DNA from: Oxyruncus cristatus
Taxonomy: Eukaryota > Chordata > Aves > Passeriformes > Cotingidae
Direction: 5' to 3'
DNA: 64,000 nucleotides
Assembly: GCA_013399855.1 (NCBI GenBank)
Contig: VXAY01005269.1
Span: 142,405 to 206,404 of the forward strand
Shown here: in pieces, positions 53,489 through 64,000 of the stretch
Layout of the letters: each line of letters begins with the position of its first letter
How positions within the stretch are numbered: the first letter of the stretch is position 1
The notes under the pieces: model-generated
Seen by the model: the letters and a program-made list of their open reading frames with translations, nothing else
What the model was told of the DNA's origin: nothing
Database searches by the model: none
Position numbers and translations under genes: made by a program

Positions 53489-54710
53489 AATTACAGAATC
53501 ATCAAGTTGTTAGGTTGGAAAAGACCTCTAAGATCATCAAGTCTAACCATAAAGCTAGCACTGCCAAGTCCATCACTAAGCCATGTCCCCAGGTGCCACA
53601 TCTACCTGTCTTTATATGCCATCAGGGATGGTGACTCCACCACTTCCCTGGGAAGCCTGTTCCAATGCTGGACAGACCTTTTGGTGAAGAAATTTTTCCT
53701 AATATCCAATTAGGAATTGGTGCAACCTGGGGCCTTTTCTACTAGTTCTATCACTTGTTACCTGGGAGAAGAGACTGACTTCAGTCAGAAAGGAGCCTAC
53801 AGCCTCCTTTCATGCAGTTGTAGAGAGTGATAAGGTCTCCTCTGAGCCTCCCTTTCTTCAGTCTGATCAACCCAGGTTCCATCAGATGCTCCTCATAGGA
53901 TTTGTGCTCCAGACCCTTCACCAGCTCCATCGCCCTTCTCCGGATACACTCCAGCACCTCAATGTCTTTTCTGTAGTGAGGGGCCCAAAATGAACACAGG
54001 TTATGAGCCACAGCCTGACCAGTGCTGAGTACAGGGGACGATCACTTCCTTGATCCTGCTGACCACACTGCTTCTGATACAAGCCAGGTTGCCATTGGCC
54101 TTCCTTGCAACCTGGATACACTGCTGGCTCATGTTCAGCTGACTGTCAAACTGCATTCCCAGGTCTTTTTCTTTCCATTCACTCCAGGCAGCTTTCCAGT
54201 CCCTCTTCTCCCAGCCTGTAGCACTGCATGGGGTTGTTGTGAGCCACGTGCAGGAGCCGGCACTTAACCTTTTGAAGTTCATACTGTTGACCTCAGCCCT
54301 TTGATCCAACCTGCCCAGATCCCTCTGCAGAGCCTTCCTACCCTCCAACAGATCAGCACTGCTGCCCAGCTAGGTGTCATCTGCAAGCTCACGGATGGTG
54401 CCCTCAATACCCTCATCCAGATCATTGATAAAGATATTAAATGGTACTTGTTCCCACAGCTGAGCCCTGGGGGACACCACTTGTGACCAGCCATCGACTG
54501 GATGTAACTCCACTCTCCCACTCTCTGGGCTCAGCCATCCAGTCAGTTTGTTACCCAGCGTACGCCCATCTAAACCATGAGCAACCAGGTTCTCCAGAAG
54601 AATGCAGAGGAAATCGATGGCAAAGGCCTCACTAAAGTCTAGGCAGACAGCATCCACAGCCTTTCCCTCATCCAGTAAGTGAATCACCACGTTGTAGATG
54701 GAGAGTACCA
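53489..54710 (-). mobile_element. CR1 retrotransposon copy, 5'-truncated, antisense
   Basis: Read on the minus strand, the 3' end lies at 53489, where the reverse complement ends TTCCAACCTAACAACTTGAT then GATTCTGT. The 3' UTR and C-terminal RT segment ([20 protein letters not shown], near 53850-53920) follow. Further upstream come VPFNIFINDLDEG and ELADDT, the RT catalytic region near 54370-54440, and AVDAVCLDFSEAF at about 54620-54660. The copy is truncated in the RT domain near 54710. Frameshifts and stops break it. It inserted into, or right next to, the Penelope-like remnant on the left. Confidence 0.92.
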
Positions 54711-55229
54711 TTATGTGGTACTGCATTAAACTAAGAGTTATAAACGTATTTTATGAATTTTGAGGTGCCAATTCTCTGCTTGAACAAATGTTGTAATCTT
54801 CCTTCTGGATTATCATTACATGTATCCTGCATTTTGTCCTTTTCAAGAGAAAAGTGTTTTTCTATAGACAAGCAGCCTAATCTATGTAAATGATGATCAA
54901 AGTCCTTGCTTAAGACTCTGTCTGGGTTAATGTTGTTAATAAATAATAAAAATTATGAATCAATGATAGTATCTCATTGCTTTTACAATTAGTCTGTACC
55001 ATCTATTAAATAAAGTATTATAGAAAGTGGCTGTATGTCTCTGAGTCTTTCCATTTCTGAATTATCTAAATGGCCTTGGAATGAAGCACAGAGAGCTACT
55101 TGAACATAGGAATTGCTGGGAGGGCACACTTTTATGTAGTTAAAAAGGATGTGTTCTATCGGGGTTTTTTATTATTACTTTTTTCCCCACTGCAGCCAGA
55201 GAAATGGAATTTTGTAACTGTTTTTTAGA
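54711..55229. other. Unique AT-rich sequence between two CR1 copies
   Basis: I looked here for the continuation of the Penelope-like element beyond the CR1 insertion and found no convincing motif in any frame. No gene or RNA was recognised. Confidence 0.45.
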
Positions 55230-55380
55230 AATCATAGAATCATAGAATATTCTGAATTGGAAGGAACCCACAAGGATCACTGAGTCCAACTCTTTGCTTC
55301 AAATAAGCAACTGCTCTAATGAATTTCTCCTCCTGGAGGACACAACCCCAGGCACTGGGGTTAGCACCTGGATAACGAGG
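55230..55380 (-). mobile_element. CR1 3'-end fragment, antisense
   Basis: Starts with the duplicated tail AATCATAGAATCATAGAAT (the minus strand reads ATTCTATG repeats), then TTGGAAGGAACCCACAAGG and ATCACTGAGTCCAACTC, the typical CR1 3' end of another subfamily. Similarity fades after about 55330 and the right limit is approximate. The two perfect tail repeats suggest it is younger than the copy at 50.03 kb. Confidence 0.88.
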
Positions 55381-58300
55381 CAGCATTCACATTGTCATTC
55401 TCACAACATGTTCCCAAGAGGCTAGTGATCTTCCCTTTTATTGAATTATTCCCATTTAATTTCTTTTCTTTGAAACATTTCATGTCCAAGCTCTGTAATT
55501 GCTATTGAGTTCTAATGTTAATTTCTTTCCTGTTTTCTATACAATGAAATGGTGATAATTTTGTGGATTGTTTTTTTGTTTGGAGTTTTTTTAGGGAGAG
55601 GGAGTTGTTTGTTTTTTAAAACCGGTTCAACATGTGGAGTGACATTGGATAACAGGATTTTTTAATTCACTCATTTCTTAAAACAAATCTAATTTTTGTG
55701 TCCCAGAGGAAAATCTGAAATATAGACCTTTCATTTCTAGTCATCTATTGTGCCTTGATCTTACACGTTTTTATTTCTTGGCAATACACTCACAGTATAT
55801 TTTTTAATCCTGTTTCAAGTTATTCTTTAAGATGTCCCAACCATACTGTAATTTAAAAATTATGTTCAGGGTACTGCCATCATCCCTAAGATTCCCAGTA
55901 TAGAATGTATCACACAGAAAAAGATTTACATTTCAGTAATCTTGACTGGCACAGCTCTTTCTAAAATTTCTGTTGTACATTTAGTATGACTAACAGCTTC
56001 TGGTCCCCACACTTGATATATTTCTTCCTTTACCTGTGATTAAAGTTGTATTTTTTGGCACAAGAGTTCAAAATTACTTCACCAACAAGTGAGGCTACTA
56101 AAGTTGGATAAAACAGAGATGACAAAACTTTCCTAGGAGGAATCAGAGGGAACTAAACAGAGTAAGGAAGTGGAAAAAGACTGAGAACAAATTTGACAAA
56201 TTCTGATTGTGACCAAAACCTTCTGCTTTTCTTTTCACCTTTGTGTTTAATTTTTCTCATCCTTTTTTACTAAAGCTTTGTTTGTCAGTAAAACAAACTT
56301 TAATCTTTTCATAGTTGTTGTTTGAGAAGCTCTGGACAGAATTTCACCTCAGGCTTGTAACTTTAACATTTATGGGAGAGTAGGGTCCAGAAAAAAATAT
56401 TGTGTCTAAACTTCAGATCTGAGTTCAGATCACAGCCTGCAACTTAGAACCCAGCACAGTTTGATTGCAAACATCACACAGAAGAACACTTGAAAGTGGG
56501 AAAGTTCTTGATCTAAACCTTTAATATGAGGAATGCAGGAGTGGACACTTGTAGATGAGTACTTTACTTACAAACTACTAGAAACAGTACTATTCTAAGG
56601 AGACTACTAGCTGGATCATGGTTCATTTTCATAAGAAATGTATTCACGAGTGTCCTCAGTGGGGCCTATTCTAAGACAGAAGCACATGGTGATACTTTCC
56701 CTTTTGGCAGATTTGTTTTCAAATTGGTGTCAGTAATTTGGTTCCACAGAAAGAATAATGTCTAGGTAAATAATGGAGCTGAGACTGAGAGTGCTGAGTT
56801 TGGAGCCCTAGAACAACAGAATGTTTCTGATGACTCTCAGCTGGATGGTGGTATTTTCCCACATAAGTGCTGTAAAGATACGTTAAAGAATTGCAGAGCC
56901 TTTCAAAGCTCTAAACAACTTGCTTTCTGCATGTCATTAAGAGTGCTGGGGATATATACAACGCATCTGTTCACAGGTATGCACAGGCTTGCCTGAGAAA
57001 GCTTTATATCATATAGCCTGGGACTCTGTAGTCTTGGAGTCATAGCAGTGTGGGCTTCAGCTGCCAAGAAACTGTCAGTGTTCTGGTGGGCTCGTGCAGT
57101 CTGCTATAATACCTGAACTGTTTTGGTACATGAGCTAGTGGAAGGACGATCACATAAGCTGTGGTTCTGTGCACCTGGATGACAGTGAAGATCCTTCACT
57201 TTGAGGTTGCAGCGCAGATCATAGTATAAAACCCATGTATGGGTACATGGTAACACTCATAAGAACTTTACCATCTGCCTAAAAGTTTGCACTGTTTCTT
57301 TCCAGTGAACACAAGTACTATTACATCTGCCTTGTGAAACTGCCTGTAGTTGCTCAGTAGCTGCTCAGTCCATAAAACTCCTGATTCCAATCCTTGCACA
57401 GCTGGGGTATAGAAAGGGGGAACAATGCTGATGATGTGGTAGTCCAGACTTCTTGACTCTTATTTGCTCAGGATCACTATGCTTTTCATATAGTCTACAT
57501 GAACAACAGTTTTTGAGTTCTGTAGCATAGTGAGTACATCTTTGTTTCTATGTCTACACCATCAAGACATTGTTGTGCTAAACATTGCTTATAATTAAGA
57601 TATGACCTACTGGGAGGGAGACATATAAAAAAGACAAGCAGCATCACATTATTATGAGAACAGGAAAGAAATATTTTGAATGTCCAGTTCATTCCAGATC
57701 CCCCCACTGACCTCTAAAAACAATTTATCTAAGTGTGCATTAAAAATATGGAGACTACATTTTGTAATTTTTGCTACAGTATTCAAATTATCAAAGTTGT
57801 CATTAGGCTACAGTGAATACAGCACCGAGAGAACTGAGTGCCCAAGGCCCTTTAAGTAGCTTTGAAAATTTTGGTCATGTAGTCAGATCTTATATCTTTT
57901 GAGTCACTGACATCCGTATTACTCATTTCATTGATGTGAAGAAGAAAAGATAAATAAAAACAAAAACCGCACCTCTAGTTAAGGAATTTCTTCAACAACA
58001 AAGAATCTTTAAATGTGCACTCATTTGGCAGCAACATTATTGTAAGATGATTATACACCATATGAATGTTTATTGCCTGACTTTAAGATGCACGATGTAA
58101 GATTAACAATTGTAGTGGTTTTTTTTTTTCCTATAAATGCTGTATTTCTGCTATTGTGTTTGCAGAATACAGCTAGATAATAATTGATTCTGTGACAGGG
58201 ATTGGCTAATTTGCCACAGTATAGTATAAAACACATTTATACAGTCAATTACACCCAAGTGCATGGCCTATTTGCTTTATAATTTCATAAACTTGCCAGC

Positions 58301-58997
58301 AATTTAAATAAAAAAGTTCCATTAAATTATCATATCATGTGATAGAATGATATTCCAAGTATATTAAACCATGTGTGTTCAGCCAGAATTAATTAAATAG
58401 TATTACTTTTTTCTTATTAACACATTGAACCTATCCTTCCTACTCAGTACTAGAAATAGAAGCCTATTAGTGAACAAAGTAAACTTAAGGGCAAAGTTTA
58501 ACCATTTTCCTGAGGGTGCTTCATTAAGATTCCTCGTTCTTTTGTTTAAACATTTGCTTATGCTAAATGTACTCGTATTGTGAAAATATTTTATGTTCTT
58601 AGATATGAATACTGGAGAAGTTTAAAGGTAATCTTTAATAAGAATATTCAGACATTTGAGGCAGATCTAATCCTACTTTTCTCATCTGACTTTGTTCTGA
58701 ACTTCCTTTCTAACTTATTTTTTGTCATATTTTGATAGCCTTATGAGGTAAATACAAGTATTAATGAGTCAGCATGACCATTATCTGAAATCTCTCCACC
58801 TCCCACAGTCAAACAGGGAAATAAATAAGAAATACACATTTCACATGAAATATGTTAAGATGATGGCTCAGGGGAACGTGTTATTTGAAGAAGGTGGCAA
58901 GGAACAGTAAGAATTAACATTTTCTTAAAACTTTAATACAAATTGACCTGTTGAGTTATAAACCAGAAAGTTCTTGACAACCTGCATACAAAAATGC
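55381..58997. other. Unique AT-rich sequence, no gene recognised
   Basis: Short open frames only. A GC-richer patch at about 56940-57230 with several CpGs may be a decayed repeat, but no family could be assigned. Confidence 0.45.
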
Positions 58998-59042
58998 CCT
59001 CTCTCTCTGTCTCTCTCTCTCTCTGTCTCTCTCTCTCTCTCT
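58998..59042. repeat. CT dinucleotide microsatellite
   Basis: Runs of CT interrupted by single GT variants (CTCTCTGTCTCT pattern) over about 45 bases. Confidence 0.95.
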
Positions 59043-60327
59043 GATCAGGTGTTGGAGTATCACGCACTTTCTGAGCTCTCCTGGTTTTAAAACACAGGGG
59101 ATCCTTTTAGGGAAAGCTTTATCTTCTTATTTTAAAAAGACTTTTAGAAAACCCCAAATTTAAGAAGTGCAGCTTTGTAATTACTGGCATACATTTAGTT
59201 TAATAAGATAGTGTGTTTGAAAGTGGATAAGCATATCTTTACCAGCAGTCTACCAGGAATCAGTAGAAATAATTACCGTCAAGATTTAATTATGTCAGAC
59301 AAGAGTTATCTGTCCTGAATAACGGTGTTGACAGTAGAAACTGGCATTGCTATATGTACAAACCAGCTCTCTGTATACTTCAGTTAAACATAGGTATTCT
59401 GCTGTGACTGACTTTAAGTTAATATAATTGAACATATACAATCAATAAAAATAATTACGTATGATACAAAAAAGAGGAATATATAAAAAAAGAAACCTTC
59501 ATAAGAATTGGGCTTCTCTCACACGCAAGACATTGATCAGAAACATCTTAGCAGCTTAATGAGGGGGCAGTATTTTAGGACTGTGTAAAAAAGATCAGAA
59601 TAGGTCTTGCTGTTTTTATGTGTAAGATTCTCTTCTTTACCTGTTACCTTCCGTTAAGAGGAGCTTCAAAAAGTTATGTAAAACTATTTTGACTGTGATG
59701 ATGTTGACTTTCTGATTTTTAAGGAAGGCTTTCATTAGAACGTCTCCAAACTATGCAAATACTATGCTTTGTGTTGCTGCCAAACTAAAATATGAAGTTT
59801 CTGATTATTCAAGCAAGTGGTGTTATTGAGCAAAGCAAATCTATAATCTGACTAAATATTACACAGTATTATTTAAAAAGCTTTAAGAAAGGAAGAAAAA
59901 AGAATTGTACTAGACTTAATTAAGGCTTCAAGTAAAGCTTGCTTTTATTGGCAATTTTTTTGTTGCAACAAGAAAACTAAAAATTAAGAGGATGGTTGGC
60001 AGCAATATTGATATGCTAATGGATAAACATGCTAATTTAGAAAAAAACTAATCAGCAAAGACATTACTAATGGAAATGTACTGGAAAATGGCTAATGCTG
60101 TATGCAGACCTGGTATCTACCAAATTAAGAAGAACTCATTTTATGTTTGTAATTGTAACTTGAAAGCTAAGCCTTGATCTTCTCTCTGCTTTCCTTTGGT
60201 TAGTATTAAAGATATTTTGGATGACCTGTCCTGGTAACATGACACCTGTTTAGCTTCTCTATAATTATGCTGCGAAAATTACACATTCTGTTTATTGAAA
60301 GGAGAGATAAAAATCTTCTTTTTTTTT
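59043..60327. other. Unique sequence with a homeodomain/octamer-site-rich block
   Basis: No gene recognised. The part at about 59740-60270 is rich in TAATTA/CTAAT cores, with an exact octamer ATGCAAAT at 59753-59760 and two variants ATGCTAAT near 60014 and 60030. Such composition is common in conserved developmental enhancers, but AT-rich DNA produces these cores by chance, so this is only a candidate. Confidence 0.35.
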
Positions 60328-60339
60328 NNNNNNNNNNNN
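60328..60339. other. Short assembly gap (12 N) in a T homopolymer
   Basis: Twelve N lie between two poly-T stretches (T-run to 60327 and T-rich from 60340 to about 60361). The gap most likely reflects an unresolved homopolymer length. Confidence 1.
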
Positions 60340-60361
60340 CTTATTTTTTTTTTTTTTTTTT

Positions 60362-62656
60362 CCTATGTAATTTACCGATGTCTCCGGACAAAGAGAACCT
60401 TCAAATTAAAGAGTATGTGTGAGTCAGGTCTTTTGACTGAGGTGTGGTAGAACATCTCTGATTAGCAGTACCACATATTCACTGTCTCAAGAATTGAAAG
60501 GTTAATGATACATTTAGGAACTAGGGTAAGACTATTAAAATACTTAGTTTTGGCTCTGCTTTGTTTACAGCATGATCAATGGCTTTAGTTGTAGCTGACT
60601 TAAATTTTCTTTAAGTCTTTTCTGTCATCCCACTATCACTCGTGTGCCTTTTCATCTTTTTTTTTCCCCCAAGATGGATGTTTCAAATGTTTTTCTGGTG
60701 GGTAAACAGTCTACTTCTAATTTTAGCTGGTATTTTGATTGTATGGCTGTAAAACAGGTTATTAGCTTATGGTAAGAAGGATTTCTGAAGTGGTTTTAAG
60801 CCTAATAATCTTTGCTGGTTGGAAACAGTGTCATTCAAAGATATAAATTAAGGACCTAAATAATGGACACTGTTCTGAAACAGTTTTCAGATTTTTGCAG
60901 TGTATTGGGAAGGTGTAGAGGACAAAACTTCAGTTCTTATAGCAGCACAGTCTGTAGGGCTGAAACTGATTGAAAGGTGCAAATGGTTCAGTTTAGTAGG
61001 GAGGTAGAAGATTTGGTTATATGAACTCGAGACCCAAGGGTACATTTGCATGTGTACTCCTCAAACCACTTGGGAGAGTTTTCATGTAATCTTCTTTCCT
61101 ATACATTTGAAAGAAACAGTGGGATAAACTAGGATCAAGAGATAAAAGATAACATGTTTCAAATAGCACAGGTATACATAAGTTTCCTCAAACTAATACC
61201 ATCTTTCAAAGCATATTTATTTTGTTTTCATGGTATTTTTACATGTAGATCATAGAGAACAGATTTTCTTTAAATTGGAAAAGGCTCATCTCATCTTAAG
61301 GTGATATAGATGTAGTGCATAGAGTTAAATAATTTGAAATCTGTTCAAATCAATCAGTATGCCTTGTAACATAAAGCAATATGAGACCTGTTGACAGGTT
61401 GCAAAATTGCTCAAGTCCTATGTTTATAGAATACACCTAGAAAGGACTAAATCCTCAAGAATTTTCTAAGAGAAAAGAATTCTGAAAGAATTTTCATGCC
61501 CTAATAATCTCACAGATTTCAAGTTTTATGTCCCTAAAAGGCAAGTCAATTAGTGTAACTCCTTTGGCTCTCATTGAATGCATAGTAAATTGTCATTTTT
61601 TTCAAGGGTAACAGAAGATATCTATGAAAATAAGAAGAACTAATCTTTTTGACAGATTGGTACAGGACTAAATAAAATTGAGTTCTACAAGATTATTATA
61701 GATGAAGGAGATTTACTCAATCCTGTTTGATTAACCTATAAGCAGAAAAACTTGGGCAGTAAGAACAAATGGGTCATTCACTTTGGATGCAGACATGGCA
61801 TCTGAGCATAGAAAGATAGTTTTAGAACCATTTTAATTAGAAAGTATTTGAGGTTGTCTGTTGAAGTTTACACAACTCAGACTATTAACAGAAAATAAGA
61901 AATTATTAGTAAGTGCCAAAAAAATTCTTGCCCCCTGCAGATCAAAACACATTTGGAAATGTTACTTGCTTTTTCAGTTATTTATTGATTAAAATAAACT
62001 GGAGAAGAAACAAATATCAAAAACCTTTCCAATAAATAAAAAGCAGCAAAAAATTCAATTAAAATAGGACTAATGATATTGACAATAAAAATTTAAATGA
62101 AAAAATATTAACATTATAGTAAAGTTACAGTCACCTTGTATGATGCAATAAGTATACTTTGTCACCCTCAAACAAGTGATGGTACTCACAATGGACCATC
62201 TCCTTGTGGTTACATGTTTCTAACTCACCCAACTGAAACTTTATTAATAAATGCACTCACCCACATGTAATATGTTAAATTTGTGGAACAAATTACTCAT
62301 TTAAGATGTTATGCTTCACAATATTAAATCAGCTTATTTCATTCAGAATATCCTGACTAAAACTTTTTTTTTAAACTGAAGATAAATCAAATTTGTGTCT
62401 AGCATATTAATATCAGCAAATAATGAGTCACAAGTTGTTTAGGGAATATCTGAGGCACATTATGTGCATTTTGGACGTTTTAATCTGAAGTAGCTCTGTT
62501 GTGGTCCTGTGAACTGAAGACACCTTAACAGCTGGAGTACATTATGTACACTCCTGAAGTCCAACTTCTGGTTTCATCCAGAAACAATCCATATCATATG
62601 TTCTCAGGCTATTTCATGATGCAAACAAAGTACAGACTGGAAAATGACATATATAC
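60362..62656. other. Unique AT-rich sequence, no gene recognised
   Basis: Short frames only. No transposon tail, RNA gene or obvious exon was seen. The right part (61.9-62.5 kb) is especially AT-rich. Confidence 0.5.
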
Positions 62657-63255
62657 TGCCCTAGTTTTGGCTGGCATAGAGTTAATTTTCTTCCTAGTAG
62701 CTGGTACGGTGCTGTGCTTTGGATTTAGTATAAGAATAATGTTGATAACACACTGATGTTTAGTTGTTGAAGTCAAGGACCTTTCATTTTTCTGTACTCT
62801 GCCAGTGTGGACATGCACAAGAAGCCATGAGGGAGCATGGCCAGGACAGCTGACCCAAACTGTCCAATGGGATATTCCATGCCATAGAAGATCATACCCA
62901 GTGTATAAACTGAGAGATACTGGATGAAAGGCACAGACCACTGCTCAGGGACAGGCTGAGCATCAAGTGGGTGATGAGCAATTGTAGTGTGCATCACTTG
63001 TCTGTCTTGGGTTTTCTTCTTCTCTCTCTACTTTCAATTACTATTGTTGCTACTGATATTATTTATTAATGTAATTATTATTGATTATATTATTATTTTA
63101 TATTTTGTTTCAATAATTAAACTGTTTTTGTCTTAACCCATGAGGTTTACTTTTTTTTCAGTTTTCCTCCCCACCGGCTATGGGATGGAGGCAGGTGAGA
63201 GTGATGGGACAGGGGCAGAAGGGCAGAGCTGTATTAGCAACTGTGTAGCCAAGAG
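62657..63255 (+). mobile_element. Solo LTR of an endogenous retrovirus (TguLTR5/ERVL-like)
   Basis: The left end begins TG at 62657, and TTTTGGCTGGCATAGAGTTA with the following GCTGGTACGGTGCTGTG is characteristic of an abundant bird LTR family (TguLTR5-like by memory). Further along are GACAGCTGACCCAAACTG (62848), a TATA box (TATAAA at 62904-62909) and GGTGATGAGCAATTGTAGTG (62970). After these come an AT-rich stretch of ATT-type triplets, an ATTAAA polyadenylation-like signal at 63116-63121, and CTTAACCCATGAGGTTTACT. The right end (after about 63190) is degraded, so the end given is approximate. No internal viral genes and no second LTR are present, so it is a solo LTR left by recombination. 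Confidence 0.85.
62904..62909 (+). promoter_or_regulatory. TATA box of the solo LTR
   Basis: TATAAA sits within GTGTATAAACTGAG, in the position expected for the U3 promoter of this LTR family, about 250 bases into the LTR. It may give residual promoter activity on the + strand. That is inference. Confidence 0.6.
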
Positions 63256-63369
63256 GTCAAGATAAGTGATCTTTCTCTGTTCAGCACATCTGACATAATT
63301 TCTGAATTATTATATCCATTTTGGTCTCTTCACCTCCAAAAAAGGTGTTGTTTTCCTGGAGTGAGTGAG
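63256..63369. other. Short spacer between the solo LTR and the last CR1 fragment
   Basis: About 110 bases with no recognised element. It may include the degraded right end of the LTR. Confidence 0.4.
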
Positions 63370-63800
63370 ATTGAGGCAGCTTGAGTACACAATGTATGAG
63401 GAAAGTATGAAAAATACAGGTTCATTCAGCCTTGAGAACAGAAGGCTGAGGAGGAAGCCTATTGCTATCTGACTAGCTGCTGGGAGGTTGTAGGGAATGC
63501 AGAACCAGTCTCTTTCACACGATTTTGGGACAAAGATAACAGAGAGAAGTTGGAAAGCTGGAAATTCCAACTCAAATATAAAAAGTTCTGATCATAAAGC
63601 TGGCCAGTTACTGGGGCGGGTTTCCCAGAAAGACTGAGATTTCCATTTTTTGAAATTTTAAAAACTTGACAGGAAAAATCCCACGACCATTAGCAGCCTG
63701 ATCTAAATGTCCCTGTTCCAAGTAGGGTGTTGGACCAGAGAACCTCCAAAGAATCCTTTAAAATCTCAATTATTTTATAGTTCTGTGATTTTTGGTAACT
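63370..63800 (+). mobile_element. Old CR1 3'-end copy, sense
   Basis: The segment GTATGAGGAAAGTATG.. TTCATTCAGCCTTGAGAACA GAAGGCTGAGGAGG (63421-63455) corresponds to the conserved end of the CR1 RT-distal region. A degraded 3' UTR follows, and the end carries GTGTTGGACCAGAGAACC (63728), TTTAAAATCTCAATTATTTT and a single TTCTGTGAT tail unit near 63780. The pattern is clear but divergence is high. No coding capacity is left. Confidence 0.75.
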
Positions 63801-64000
63801 AAGTGGGGAACAGTCAGAACACCTGCTTCAAAAGTCTTTTCCCATTTTGTGGTGAAATGTGACTGTAAGTGCCTCCTGACTTAAGTAATATTTTTCTAGT
63901 AAGTCATCCTTGATTTATTCTAACATTATGGTGTTATGGTACTATAGTGTATTCCCTAAATTTGGGTTAATTATTGCTCAGTTGGTGTTACTGCAGGTAA
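63801..64000. other. Unique sequence at the window end
   Basis: About 200 bases after the CR1 tail with no recognised feature. Confidence 0.5.

Noticed and set aside
56940..57230. GC-richer patch suggestive of a decayed DNA transposon or LTR
   Set aside because: No terminal inverted repeat, tail or family motif could be identified, so no mobile element is claimed.
62532..62550. Imperfect palindrome GTACATTATGTAC upstream of the solo LTR
   Set aside because: Short AT-rich palindromes are common by chance and it is not at the LTR boundary.

Overview
The window looks like avian nuclear DNA. The argument rests on repeats: at least seven copies or fragments of CR1 non-LTR retrotransposons in both orientations, several with the ATTCTGTG-type 3' tail typical of bird and reptile CR1, and one solo LTR resembling a common bird ERVL-like family. 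The rest is AT-rich, CpG-poor and low in interspersed repeats, as expected for a gene desert or very large introns. No bacterial or phage gene, rRNA, tRNA, CRISPR array or recognisable complete protein-coding gene was found. Most short open frames are chance or lie inside transposons.

Layout. 1-15.3 kb: unique sequence with a long TATC microsatellite at 9.3-9.46 kb. 15.3-16.1 kb: a locally GC-richer block with the longest open frame of the window that is neither transposon-derived nor low-complexity. 17.66-17.70 kb: three tandem 16-bp units, each with GGATTA. 23.1-26.0 kb: a long sense-strand CR1 with endonuclease, reverse transcriptase and 3' tail, all broken. 26-41 kb: mostly unique. Two candidate spliced exons on the + strand (36068-36188 and 38480-38653) have good splice signals and matching phase, but I do not recognise the encoded peptide. 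41.06-42.56 kb: a second CR1. Abutting its 3' end is a remarkable 2.8-kb strand-asymmetric T/G-rich array (about 42.56-45.38 kb) with a 510-N assembly gap. 47.1-47.75 kb: a CpG-retaining unique block. 50.03-50.5 kb: an old CR1 3' end. 52.9-53.49 kb: a fossil Penelope-like element reverse transcriptase, cut by an antisense CR1 at 53.49-54.71 kb. 55.23-55.38 kb: another CR1 tail. 59.0 kb: a CT repeat. 59.7-60.3 kb: a homeodomain/octamer-site-rich unique block. 62.66-63.25 kb: the solo LTR. 63.37-63.8 kb: a last CR1 3' end.

Nothing here forms an operon or pathway. The coherent story is layered retrotransposition: a very old Penelope-like insertion, old divergent CR1 tails, younger CR1 copies and one LTR, in otherwise unique DNA that may hold regulatory elements and possibly a small spliced transcript. 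Transposon family names come from memory of their sequence patterns, not from a search.
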